Positions 29,160 through 37,752 of a DNA stretch of 64,000 nucleotides are shown one piece after another. Each line of letters begins with the position of its first letter. Position 1 is the stretch's first letter. The notes under the pieces are model-generated. The model made no database searches. It was not told the DNA's origin and worked only from the letters and a program-made list of their open reading frames with translations. Position numbers and translations under genes: made by a program. Origin of the DNA: Pyropia yezoensis (lineage: Eukaryota; Rhodophyta; Bangiophyceae; Bangiales; Bangiaceae); contig CM020618.1 of NCBI GenBank assembly GCA_009829735.1, forward strand, positions 9,887,119 to 9,951,118, read 5' to 3'.

Positions 29160-30023
29160 CGCTTGTGCCCTTGCCCCGCCCCCGCCCCTGCCCCCGCCCC
29201 CGCCCCTGCCCCCGCCCCCGCCGCTGCTACCGCCGCTGCTCCTGTCGCTGATGCTGTAGACCTGCTGCCGCCGACCTGCTATTGCCGCCGCCCCCTGCCG
29301 CCGCCATCGCCACCACCACCGACGTGGCTGATGCAGCACGGGCCGTCCGAGACGGCGACGGGCTCGCCTCCCCCTCTGGCGCCGGCACAGGAGGGGGAAG
29401 GCGCGCTCGCTCTTTTGCCGCCGCTCGCGGAGTGCCCCCGACACCTTGCGCATTGTCACGGGCGTCGCCCTTTGCAAATCTCGAGGGCCTGGCTGGCACC
29501 ATGGCCCCCGCGAAGGTGGCGGCCACCGATGCGCTGAAACCCCGATGCCGGCGCCGCCACCCCGACCTCCTCCACCGCGGCCACTCCCATCCCCACCGAT
29601 GGGCAGGTGTCGGCGTTGACAGCCATGGCAGCGTCGGCAGCCGTGCGCTGCCCGTCCAGCCACCAGCCGACCACGCGCCACCGCCACGGCCCATCGGGTG
29701 GCGGCGGACACAGTAGCCACATGTGCAACCAGGCTGGATTGACCCCTGCGAGTGGTGCGGGCGGCCGTTCCGGTGCTGGTGGCCGGCTGGCAGAGGCGCG
29801 GGCGGAGGGGTCAGCGACCGTTGCGGGGGGGGGTTGGGGCCCCGCTGCCGCACCGGCAGGTGTGACCCCAGACAGTTGGCTGAGACAGAGGCGGCTGGTG
29901 GAAGTGGCTGGCTCATCGCGGCAGGTTGCAGTCGACTGGGGGCAGAAGTGGCGACCGCCGATGGGTCCGTCTATGGGCCCGCCCGCCCACCTCCACCGCG
30001 CCTGGACGTGCGCCGGGACGTAG
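29160..30023 (+). other. Coding-like region with frame changes: possible unresolved or decayed gene
   Basis: Three consecutive stretches have the codon bias of real genes here but lie in different frames: an Ala-Pro repeat segment (from about 29170, APAPAP then ATAAAPVADAVDLL), a segment running ATTTDVADAARAVRDGDG to MAPAKVAATDALK (29300-29545), and a segment NPDAGAATPTSSTAATPIP to the stop at 30021-30023, which includes HRAWTCAGT. Either introns or frameshifts separate them, or it is a decaying gene. No family recognised and no start defined. Confidence 0.3.
29173..29220 (+). repeat. C-rich hexamer-type microsatellite
   Basis: Alternating gcccct and gcccccg-like units, which would encode Ala-Pro repeats if translated. 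Confidence 0.5.
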
Positions 30024-30764
30024 ATCAGAGTGCACCGCCTGTACTGGGAGTGGGATGGGTGAGGCAGCTGCTCCACCTGGGGCTGTGCCTCTCCTCCGCG
30101 CCGCTTGCACCCCATCAGTCTCTCCGGCCTGGGCGAGGAGACGGGACCTCGTTTTCACCACGGTCCCCAAGGCGTCTCAAGGGCGGACTGGCTGGCCCCG
30201 CCTGCCGGTTCTGGAGCGCCGTGGCCACCTCGCTCCACCTGGCTAAGACCGCGGCTGCACCGACGATGTCTGGATGAGGGGCGACGCGGGAGGGCGCCGT
30301 CACTGGCGGGCAGGTTTTGAAGACGGGGACGTTTCGTCGGCGACAGACAGTGCTGTGCATGAGTCCCTGAGCGCTGTGGATGGGGGAGGAAGGGGAGGAG
30401 GGGTTGGGGGAGGTGGCGAGGAAGTCTGGTTGGGGCGCGGCGTGGGGGCGTCTGGCTGCAACGATGGGGCGGAGTAGGCGGCTGCGCGGTGGTGGCGTAG
30501 ACCTGCCAGTACCTCGTCGTGGACGTGCTGGTGACCGTACAAGAGGGGCCCGCCGCGTCGCGGTGGCGTAGGTGACTGTGGTCGCCGTCCCATTCAAGCC
30601 ATTCATTTGGGCGCGCCGGTTGTGCCTATCAGTGGGTGCAGCGGCGGTGGTAGCAGGTGTTCTTTCGCTCACCAACTCACCCACTCGCCCGCTCACCCCC
30701 TCGCCTACCCGTCGCCAGGCGCAACCCCCTCACCTATTCCCGCTACCCCACTCTTGTTGCCAAC
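30024..30764. other. Intergenic upstream of the secreted Cys-rich protein gene
   Basis: About 740 bp ending in a C/T-rich leader (caccaactcacccactcgcc and similar) before ATG 30765. No other gene recognised. Confidence 0.4.
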
Positions 30765-31856
30765 ATGGTGGCCGCCGCTCGTCGGTCCCTCATGGTTGTG
30801 GGCACAGTCGCCCTAGGCGTGCTGGCTAGCGTGGCGACGGTGGGCGCCGCGGTCAAGGCCGGCCAGCAGTGCTACTGTGCCCTTGACAAGGCAACGGGCG
30901 GCGATTGCCTGCGGGAGACAACCTCCCGGGTGTGTCGGCCGGTGACGTGCGAGCGCAGCTACGCGTGCGTGCCGTCGGCCAAGGCGACGCACGTGTGCTT
31001 GGCGCGCAGAGTCAAGTCTGTGCTGGGCTGCACCGGCGCCATGCGCAACAGCCGGTGCAAGTGCGAGGCGGCTGCGCCGACCAAGCCGGCGATTTCGCTG
31101 GTGCCGATGCAGCGCACGGGGCGCACGGGGGGCACCAAGTGTGTCGCCGGCAAAGAGACCCACATGAAGGTGTCGGTGGAGGGGAAGCCGCTTACTTGTG
31201 TGGCGCCGATGAACGTTGGCTCCAAGACGATCCCCGCGGCGTACGCGTACGTCAAGGCGGCGCAGCAGACGTGGGCTACCAGGGACGACGCGCTGAACAT
31301 GGTGTTCCTGAGCAGCCGCGCCAAGGGCTACTCTGGCGGCCAGTACGTGTGCATGGTGATGGGCAACAAGGCGCGCTCGACGTCGTCGCTGAAGTCCAAG
31401 GACCGGCGGGCGCACTCGTACTTTTGGCTGCGGAAGCCGACCCACTTTGTCGTTGCCGATGACCCGACGCGGCTGGACCGCCGGGACACGTACTACCAGA
31501 GCAAGAACAAGCAGGAGCTGCTGGTCAAGCAGGAGTGGCACGACCAGTACACTGACGGCTACTGCTTCCGGGTGACGTCGGCGATGGCGGCCAAGTTTAC
31601 CAACCTCAAGTACGTGTCGGGCCTGGCCGTGTGGCGCGGCGGCAAGTCGTACCCGTCGCTGGGGGTGCAGAGGTTCTGGTCGGTGCGCTCGAGCGACGTG
31701 GTGCGCAACAAGTCGGCCAAGTGGGCCTACACCGGCGGCCGTGTGTCGTACCCGTACACCAAGGCCAAGCCGGCGTCGTATGGCAAGAAGGCTGTGCCGG
31801 CGCCGCCAGTGCCGTCGATTGACCGCGTCGTGATCACGCCCGTGTGTGGGTGCTAG
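30765..31856 (+). CDS. Secreted, basic, cysteine-rich protein of unknown function
   Basis: 363 residues in one exon. The N-terminus MVAAARRSLMVVGTVALGVL continues into a hydrophobic core that ends near VGAAVKAG, a typical secretory signal peptide. The mature protein has 16 cysteines, ten of them within the first about 90 mature residues (beginning QQCYCAL and including RCKCEA), and ends PVCGC. An even number suggests disulfide bonding. The rest is rich in Lys, Arg, Tyr and Trp (HSYFWLRKPTHFVV, YVSGLAVWRGGKSYPSLG). No known domain was recognised. An extracellular-matrix, cell-wall or defence role is possible but unproved. ATG 30765 (caacATGG) was chosen over upstream frame positions because the signal peptide starts there. 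It lies 1.7 kb upstream of the secreted trypsin-like gene on the same strand. Confidence 0.75.
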   Translation: MVAAARRSLMVVGTVALGVLASVATVGAAVKAGQQCYCALDKATGGDCLRETTSRVCRPVTCERSYACVPSAKATHVCLARRVKSVLGCTGAMRNSRCKCEAAAPTKPAISLVPMQRTGRTGGTKCVAGKETHMKVSVEGKPLTCVAPMNVGSKTIPAAYAYVKAAQQTWATRDDALNMVFLSSRAKGYSGGQYVCMVMGNKARSTSSLKSKDRRAHSYFWLRKPTHFVVADDPTRLDRRDTYYQSKNKQELLVKQEWHDQYTDGYCFRVTSAMAAKFTNLKYVSGLAVWRGGKSYPSLGVQRFWSVRSSDVVRNKSAKWAYTGGRVSYPYTKAKPASYGKKAVPAPPVPSIDRVVITPVCGC

Positions 31857-33515
31857 ACGCGGGACGATGCGGTCGCGGTTGCCACTGCCGCGACGGCATG
31901 GGGTTGCGTGGCCGGGTGGGGCGGGAGGTTGTTGGACGGTGGGGGATGGACAAGCGGGGAAGGGTTTGGGGGGGCGGGAAGGATGGCAACCCGTGGGGGA
32001 CGCGCCTTGCGCGACTTCTCACGCTTGCGGTTTTCTGCCGGCGTGACGCTGGTGGCGGCAACGAGTCGGCTGGTGTGCGCGTGGCGCATGGGGGGTGTTG
32101 CTCGTGTCTATTTTTTGGGGGGGCTGTCGTAACGCTCGTGGCAATGGGCGGCGGCGGCCACATGAACATCGGCGTCGGCGCCCGTCCGTGGCTGCAGCTG
32201 CGCCTGAAGAAAATAAAACAGACACGACGCTGCACACGGTGCCCGGGAATTGCGGCCCATCGCATGGCGCGTGTTGGAGGTCGATGGCCTGGGTTTGGAA
32301 GAAGAAAAGAGAGATCAGTCAGACACTTGAAATTACAGCCAGCAGGTGGCAAGCGTCCATTTCCCGTTTGCTTCTTCACGTCGCGACCGCGGTGTGCGCG
32401 CGCCGTTCGCGTGCTCGAGGCACGTCTCCGCCAGCGAGCCTCGTTGCCCGCCCCGATCCTCGTCAGCAGGGCCTTGCTTTCCAACCCGCGCCCGCCCGCC
32501 CGCCCGCCGCGCCCCCCGCTCCCGCTGCCAACGACGCTGGCGGGAGCGGGGTGCGCGGGGGGGAGTCGCTGCCGTCCGCGGCTGCCGGCAATGGCCGCAG
32601 CCGTCTCCCCCCGCAGCCGTCGCCGCCGGCCACCGCGGCTGCAGTGGGAACGCTGCCGCGCCGCTGGCACTCCACCCCCGCACCGTGGCCGGCAGGCAGC
32701 GACGGCGGTGGCAGCGGAGGCTGCGGCAGCGGTGGCGTCGGCCGTCGCCCGCCGCTGCGCGGGGCCCCGCCCGGCCCCACACCCCCCCCCCCCCCGTGCC
32801 CACTCTGCAGAGCAGGTTGCCGACCGTGGTGGCACCCGTTTCCGCCCGCTGCTCGCGTGTACCCGTTGCCGTCCCTGCCGAGCCGAGTCCGTACCGGTGA
32901 ACAGCCTGTTGCCGCCGCCCCCAGTGTGCGGGTCCCCCCCGCCGCCGCCGCCGCCGCTGCCCGCGCCGCGACCACCGCCGGGCGGCCGCCGCCGCCGTAG
33001 AAGCGGCAGCGACCGCCGCTGCCACCGCCGCCGCCGCCGCTGCTGCCGCCGCCGTCGTCGTGGGGCCCCGTTGGCGCCGTCGACGCTGGGCGGCCCGCAC
33101 CCCGTCCCGCGGCGGGCACCCGCGCATGTTGCCGCCGCGGCCGCCACCGTGGCCCCCGCCAGCAGGGCGGGAGGGCTATGGGTGGAGGAGCAGAGGGCGG
33201 CCGCGCACCCTGTCGAGGGCGGGGGGGCGGGATGGTGGCTGGACTGGTGGGACGGGGCGGGGGAGAGGGCGGGGGGGTGAGCGGGCGCTGTGGTAGAGCC
33301 GACGCCCCAGCGACTGCCCCGCGCGTGCGGGGTGAGCTGCGGCGATGGCACCCGCGACGTCGGGGCTGGGGGCGGGATTAAGAGCTGCGTCGACCCGTCG
33401 CTCTTGTTTTTTCGCTTGGCCGTCCCGTTTGTCCATCACCACCAACGCTCGCACGCAGCAGCCACAGCCCGCCACCCACAGCTGACAAGCCCTCTCACTT
33501 GAAGCGTTGCTCCAT
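31857..33515. other. Intergenic/low-complexity region with unresolved open frames
   Basis: The first about 550 bp is AT-richer and has AATAAA (32214-32219), a possible polyadenylation signal for the upstream gene. From about 32480 to 33200, Ala/Gly/Pro- or Arg-rich frames are open on both strands. None resembles a known protein and strand cannot be decided. Confidence 0.35.
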
Positions 33516-33575
33516 CCTACCCCTTCCCCTTCTCCCCCCCTTCCCCCCCCTCCCCCCCCCACCATCTTCGCTGCC
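33516..33575 (+). promoter_or_regulatory. Pyrimidine-rich leader before the trypsin-like gene
   Basis: An almost pure C/T tract followed by accatcttcgctgccATGG. Same arrangement as at 11833-11917 and 23737-23853. Confidence 0.4.
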
Positions 33576-34526
33576 ATGGCCACCATCCGCAAGCTGGCGG
33601 TCGCCGCCATCGCCGCCGTCGCTGTTGTTACTGTCTCCGGTGCGGCGCACGCCGTCGAAGAGGGCCTGACCGTCCAGAGCGGGAACCGCGACTCCCCCCT
33701 GGCCGCCACACCCCCGCCCACCTCCCCCGGGCGCGTGTCGGGTGGCCGCCGCGGCCGCATTGTTGGCGGGCGGGAGGTGTCGGACCGGGACCCCGAGACG
33801 GGCGAGCAGTTCATGGCCAAGCTGTTCACTCCCGATGGTGCGGGCTTTTACTGCGGCGGCAGCTTGGTGTCGCCCCGCCATGTGCTGACACGTGCTGGCT
33901 GCAACGTCTTCCCCGGCGACGTGGTGCGCGTCGGGGGTGCCAGGCTGTGGGACGGCCTGTGGTACCGCGTCCAAAAGGTTACCAATCACCCTGGTTACGT
34001 CCCCGCGGGCGACCTGAACGACATTGCAGTGCTCGAACTTCAGGCCAAGTCGGAGGAAGAGATGCTCCGCGCGGGTGTCGTGCCGGTCAAGATGAACGAG
34101 AACTTTGGCAACCCGCACGGCTTTTACGTGACCGGCTTTGGCGCGACCGACGCGGCGGCCGCGACGGCGGGGAGTCTGCAGCTGAAGCGCGGCTACCAGC
34201 CGCTGCGGCCCTGGTCCAAGTGCCGCGAGATCACGGACGCCGTCCGTTTGTCGGACGGCTCCGCGCTGCGTGTGTGGGAGCAAGCTCAAGTCTGCACCAA
34301 CTATGAGAGCAACTGGTCGGGGGCTCTGTGCGAGCGCGACGTTGGCGGCGGCATGTTCCGCGCCGATGACGTCTGGGTCAACGGTGTGCGGGTCAAGGAG
34401 TACACGCTTTTCGCCGTCGCGTCCTACTGGATCGGCACATCGACGCAGGTTTGCCCGCAGGGGTACCCGAACGTGGGTACCAAGGTTGCCTTCTACAAGG
34501 ACTGGATTGCCTCGGCGATGCAGTAG
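33576..34526 (+). CDS. Secreted trypsin-fold (S1 family) protein lacking catalytic His and Ser
   Basis: 316 residues, single exon. A signal peptide (MATIRKLAVAAIAAVAVVTV to AHA, about residues 1-26) is followed by a short pro-region and RIVGGREV (61-68), the normal S1 activation site and mature N-terminus. CGGSLVSPRHVLTRAGC (93-109), NDIAVLEL (148-155), GFYVTGFGA and the C-terminal CPQGYPNVGTKVAFYKDWI (293-311) place the chymotrypsin fold clearly, and the usual disulfide cysteines are kept. Of the catalytic triad only Asp149 remains. The histidine of LTAAHC is Gly108 and the serine of GDSGGP is Val256 (CERDVGGG, 252-259). Gly193 of the oxyanion hole is replaced by Arg254 and Asp194 is kept. 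It is therefore predicted to be a non-proteolytic homologue, perhaps a binding or regulatory protein outside the cell. Confidence 0.85.
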   Translation: MATIRKLAVAAIAAVAVVTVSGAAHAVEEGLTVQSGNRDSPLAATPPPTSPGRVSGGRRGRIVGGREVSDRDPETGEQFMAKLFTPDGAGFYCGGSLVSPRHVLTRAGCNVFPGDVVRVGGARLWDGLWYRVQKVTNHPGYVPAGDLNDIAVLELQAKSEEEMLRAGVVPVKMNENFGNPHGFYVTGFGATDAAAATAGSLQLKRGYQPLRPWSKCREITDAVRLSDGSALRVWEQAQVCTNYESNWSGALCERDVGGGMFRADDVWVNGVRVKEYTLFAVASYWIGTSTQVCPQGYPNVGTKVAFYKDWIASAMQ

Positions 34527-35008
34527 ACAGGGGGGGGTCTGGTACCGCCCAAGGACAGCGCCTGGTATGCCGACAACACATTAGGTCTTCTGGTCGTCGC
34601 CAATTCTTAGCCTGGAGGGGACGGAGCCAACCACTGCCGTCTCTTCATGCTTCTATGGCCTTGTTACGCGCCATTGTTCGGGTACTTTCTCAATGGGGGT
34701 GCCTGTGCGCCCTCACTGTGACTATTTAAGCTTCATCGTACTGTACGCTCGGTCTCGCCGCCTGTAACTGCTAGAAGGGGATAGGGTGCCACGCGCCGGA
34801 GCGCGCACAAGTCATCGGCGCAGAGCCAAAGCAATTGTCAGGGCGAGGATTCCAATGTCAATCGCCGGCGGTGCGTCCAACCAGCAAAGCTGCCTCCATT
34901 GCCCACTGGCTACCGCACAAGTCAACGCTGAGTGGCGCAGTCGGCGATACACCAAGTGAGTGTACCTCTTACGCAATCGACCCCTGCCCACCCCTCAGAG
35001 CCATTCCG
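34527..35008. other. Convergent intergenic region
   Basis: 480 bp between the stop codons of the trypsin-fold and acyl-CoA dehydrogenase genes. No further feature seen. Confidence 0.4.
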
Positions 35009-36727
35009 TCACGCCTTGTACTTCTCGGCGAGCAGTTTGGCAATCGTGGCCAGGTGCATGTTTGTCGTGCCCTGAACAAGCAAAAACAACGGGCGCGACA
35101 GCCATGGACAGAAGAGACAACAGCTCGAGAAAAGACACAAGACGGGCAGGTTAGGAATGCGAGTGGCGCTCACAAAACGTGAAAGAAAAGGGAGAAAGGA
35201 CAATTAACAAGTTCCGCCGAACACCAACGATAACCGAGACAAACGGACCGCGGTAAAGCCACCTGACACCGTGCAAAGAGGCAACAAAGCAAGGTACGAA
35301 CGCACCTCGTAAATCTGCCCTATCTTGGCGTCACGGAAGAATTTCTCCGCAGGGAAGTCGCGCATGTACCCTACCCCCCCTGCCCAGTTGACGCCCGCCG
35401 CGGCAACCCGGTCCGCCACCTGGGAGGCATAGAGCTTGGCATACGCGGCGTCCGCCACCACGGGAAGGCCAGCGTCAACCAGCCGGGCGGCGTTGTAGAC
35501 GAGCGCGCGGGCGGCGGCGAGCTCAGTGGCGGCCTGCGCAAACTGGAACTGCATACCCTGGTTATCCGCCACAGGTCGGCCAAACTGATGCCGCTCCGCG
35601 GCGTAGGGGAGAGCCACGTCCATCGCACCCTGTGCCAGACCCACCAGCTGCGCACCGATACCGACCCGGCCCTCGTTGAGGCCCCCAATCGCAATCTTGT
35701 AACCTTGCCCGACCGGGCCCAGCACATTGTCAGCGGGCACGCGAACGCCATCGAGGGTCAATTCGCAGCAGGAGCTGGCTCGAATACCCAACTTGTCCTC
35801 CTTCCTGCCGACCACCAGGCGGTCCTTAGCGGCGGTGCGGTCCACGAGGAAGGCGGTGATACCCCGGTGGCCCGCTGCGGGTTCCACAGTCGCAAACACC
35901 AGGAAGATGTCTGCCTCCTTGGCGTTGCTAATCCATGACTTAGTGCCATTCAGGACCCAGTCGTCGCCATCGCGCACTGCCCTCGTTTTAAGGGCAAACG
36001 CGTCAGAGCCGGAACCCGCTTCGCTCAAGCAAAACGCCCCGAGGGAGGAGGTGGCCAAACGAGGCAGCCACTCGGCCGCTTGGGCATCAGTGCCGTGCCG
36101 CCGCACCGCGTTGCACAGAAGGGTGTTGTGTATGTCGACGACCGCCGAGACGGCGGGGTCCACCTTGGCCAACTCCTCAATCACAATGATCGCCGAGGTG
36201 AATGACATACCGCCGCCACCGTGGACGGCGGGCACCTCCACCCCCATCAGGCCCGCCTCAAAGAGCTGCGCGAGCAGAGAGGGCTCCAGCTCCGCCTTGG
36301 CGTCCATCAAGGCCACCAGGGGCGCCACGTTGCGGGCGGCAAACTTGGATACCATGTCCTGCAGCAGTGCCTCCTCCTCTGTAAACGCCGTGGCGGGGCC
36401 AGGCACCACCTCCTCTGGAGGGGAGGGAGCAGCACCCGTCGACACTGAACGGCGCGCCGCCGCGGCAGTGGCGACGGCAGCGGCCACGTCGACATTACGA
36501 ATTCCCAAGTACCGGGTAGGCCCCTGGGCGGGAGCCATCACCGCCGTCCTGCCAGCGAGGCCGCGGCTGCCATGGACGGGAAACGAGGGCGAGCACCACG
36601 TCGCTGGCGACGCCAGGGCGGGCGCCGACGTAGCAGTCACAGAGGGCCATCGAAAAAGGCGATACGGCCCATGTCGCAGAGTAGGTAAGAGGCCGCCGCC
36701 GCCCCGCAACGCCAAGGCCGTAGCCAT
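35009..36727 (-). CDS. Acyl-CoA dehydrogenase, mitochondrial, short/branched-chain type
   Basis: The enzyme is a flavoenzyme that oxidises short or branched acyl-CoA and passes electrons to ETF in the mitochondrion. Exon 1 is 36727-35306 and exon 2 is 35071-35009 (494 aa). The intron is 234 bp (GTGCGT...CAG, phase 0). The join gives GQIYEGTTNMHLATIAK, matching the ACADSB type GQIYEGTSNIQLNTIAK. Other blocks are AFCLSEAGSGSDAFALKT (FAD/substrate), VLNGTKSWISNA, KLGIRASSCCELTLDGVRVP, QFGRPVADNQGMQFQFA and GGVGYMRDFPAEKFFRDAK. The catalytic base Glu474 is the last codon of exon 1. The N-terminus is Arg/Leu/Ala-rich with few acids, a mitochondrial presequence. ATG at 36725-36727 (cgcATGG) is the first ATG, since the frame further upstream has only GTG. 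The exact chain-length specificity (2-methylbutyryl, isobutyryl or butyryl) cannot be fixed. Confidence 0.9.
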
Positions 36728-37752
36728 GCGCTGGACGGGAAGGGTGCTGCTCACGCGGCGCCGCTAAAGCACCGCCGAAAGCGGTGGAAAAAAGGTGCGG
36801 CCACAAGGGAGAACGACAACCTTGGCAGGGAAAGAACAAGGTCACTCACCAGAGACGGTCACAGTGACAAGCCACAAGCCTCTGTGCGACCGACAGCCCG
36901 TCCATCTCTGCCAGGGATGCGCACTGAGGAACGATTTACAACGCGGCATCGACTCGGGACTGGCGCACGCTGTGATGCGATTTTGGCGAGCTTCCACTCA
37001 CACGAACGTTCGGCTTGTCTTTAAAAAGCCAGGATGCTCACAAGAGCCGCGTCCTCGAAAGATAGAACAGACAAATTTTATCAACTCTGCCACGTGTTCC
37101 TTCTATTCCCTGATCTTTCGAAACAATACAAGAGGTCGGGGGTTGAACGCATCGGGGGCGGGGACGCTCTCGCAGGCGTGCGCTTGGCAGACCGGCAGAG
37201 GGGTGGATGACGAAGTGGCTGTTGCTGGACGTGGGGTGCGAACGAGGGCGCCCAGATGGGGAGTTGTTCCCCCGTTGGGCCAACGGCACCTGCGCCTTTG
37301 AAACGGTCTCGAATGCGAGCCAATCTGTGGGGGGTGCCGCGGCGGAGCTCCTCACCCACGCTCCAGCCCCATACGCACTGTATATATATATGTACCCGAG
37401 AAGGGTGACCCGACGATCACGCGCCAAAGATATGGGGTGGGCAGCGGGCGCAGGCGTGGTTAGGGAGGCCGACATGGTCGCTATGAAGCGAGGGGGGGGG
37501 AAGGTCCACGGGAATGCATGGGCCTCGGCAGGCGCCGTACGGGGGCGGGCGCACGTCAGACAGGCATAAAGAGCCCCCGCTGGTAGAGAGCATGGACGGT
37601 GGCGAGCGCCCGGGTCCGACAGCCAACCACACATTGGGAGCAACAAATGCTACGCACGATACCCACAGCGTTAAAGTCCAGAAAACAAGGCGGTTGCCAC
37701 ACACCGAGCGGCGCAGCCGACAGCGCCGCACCGGCAGGGCGGAGACGGTGCA
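36728..37752. other. Intergenic: ACAD upstream region and RecQ 3' flank
   Basis: About 1 kb, AT-richer than the genes, with a short TA microsatellite (tatatatatatgta at about 37381-37394). No gene recognised. Confidence 0.4.

Noticed and set aside
36728-36754. Longer N-terminus of the acyl-CoA dehydrogenase starting upstream
   Set aside because: The upstream codon is GTG. The first ATG is at 36725-36727 and has a good context. The same reasoning excluded upstream GTG starts of RecQ (40794) and of the acyltransferase (46122).
37381-37394. TATA box for a gene near 37500
   Set aside because: It is a short TA microsatellite and no convincing gene starts downstream on either strand.
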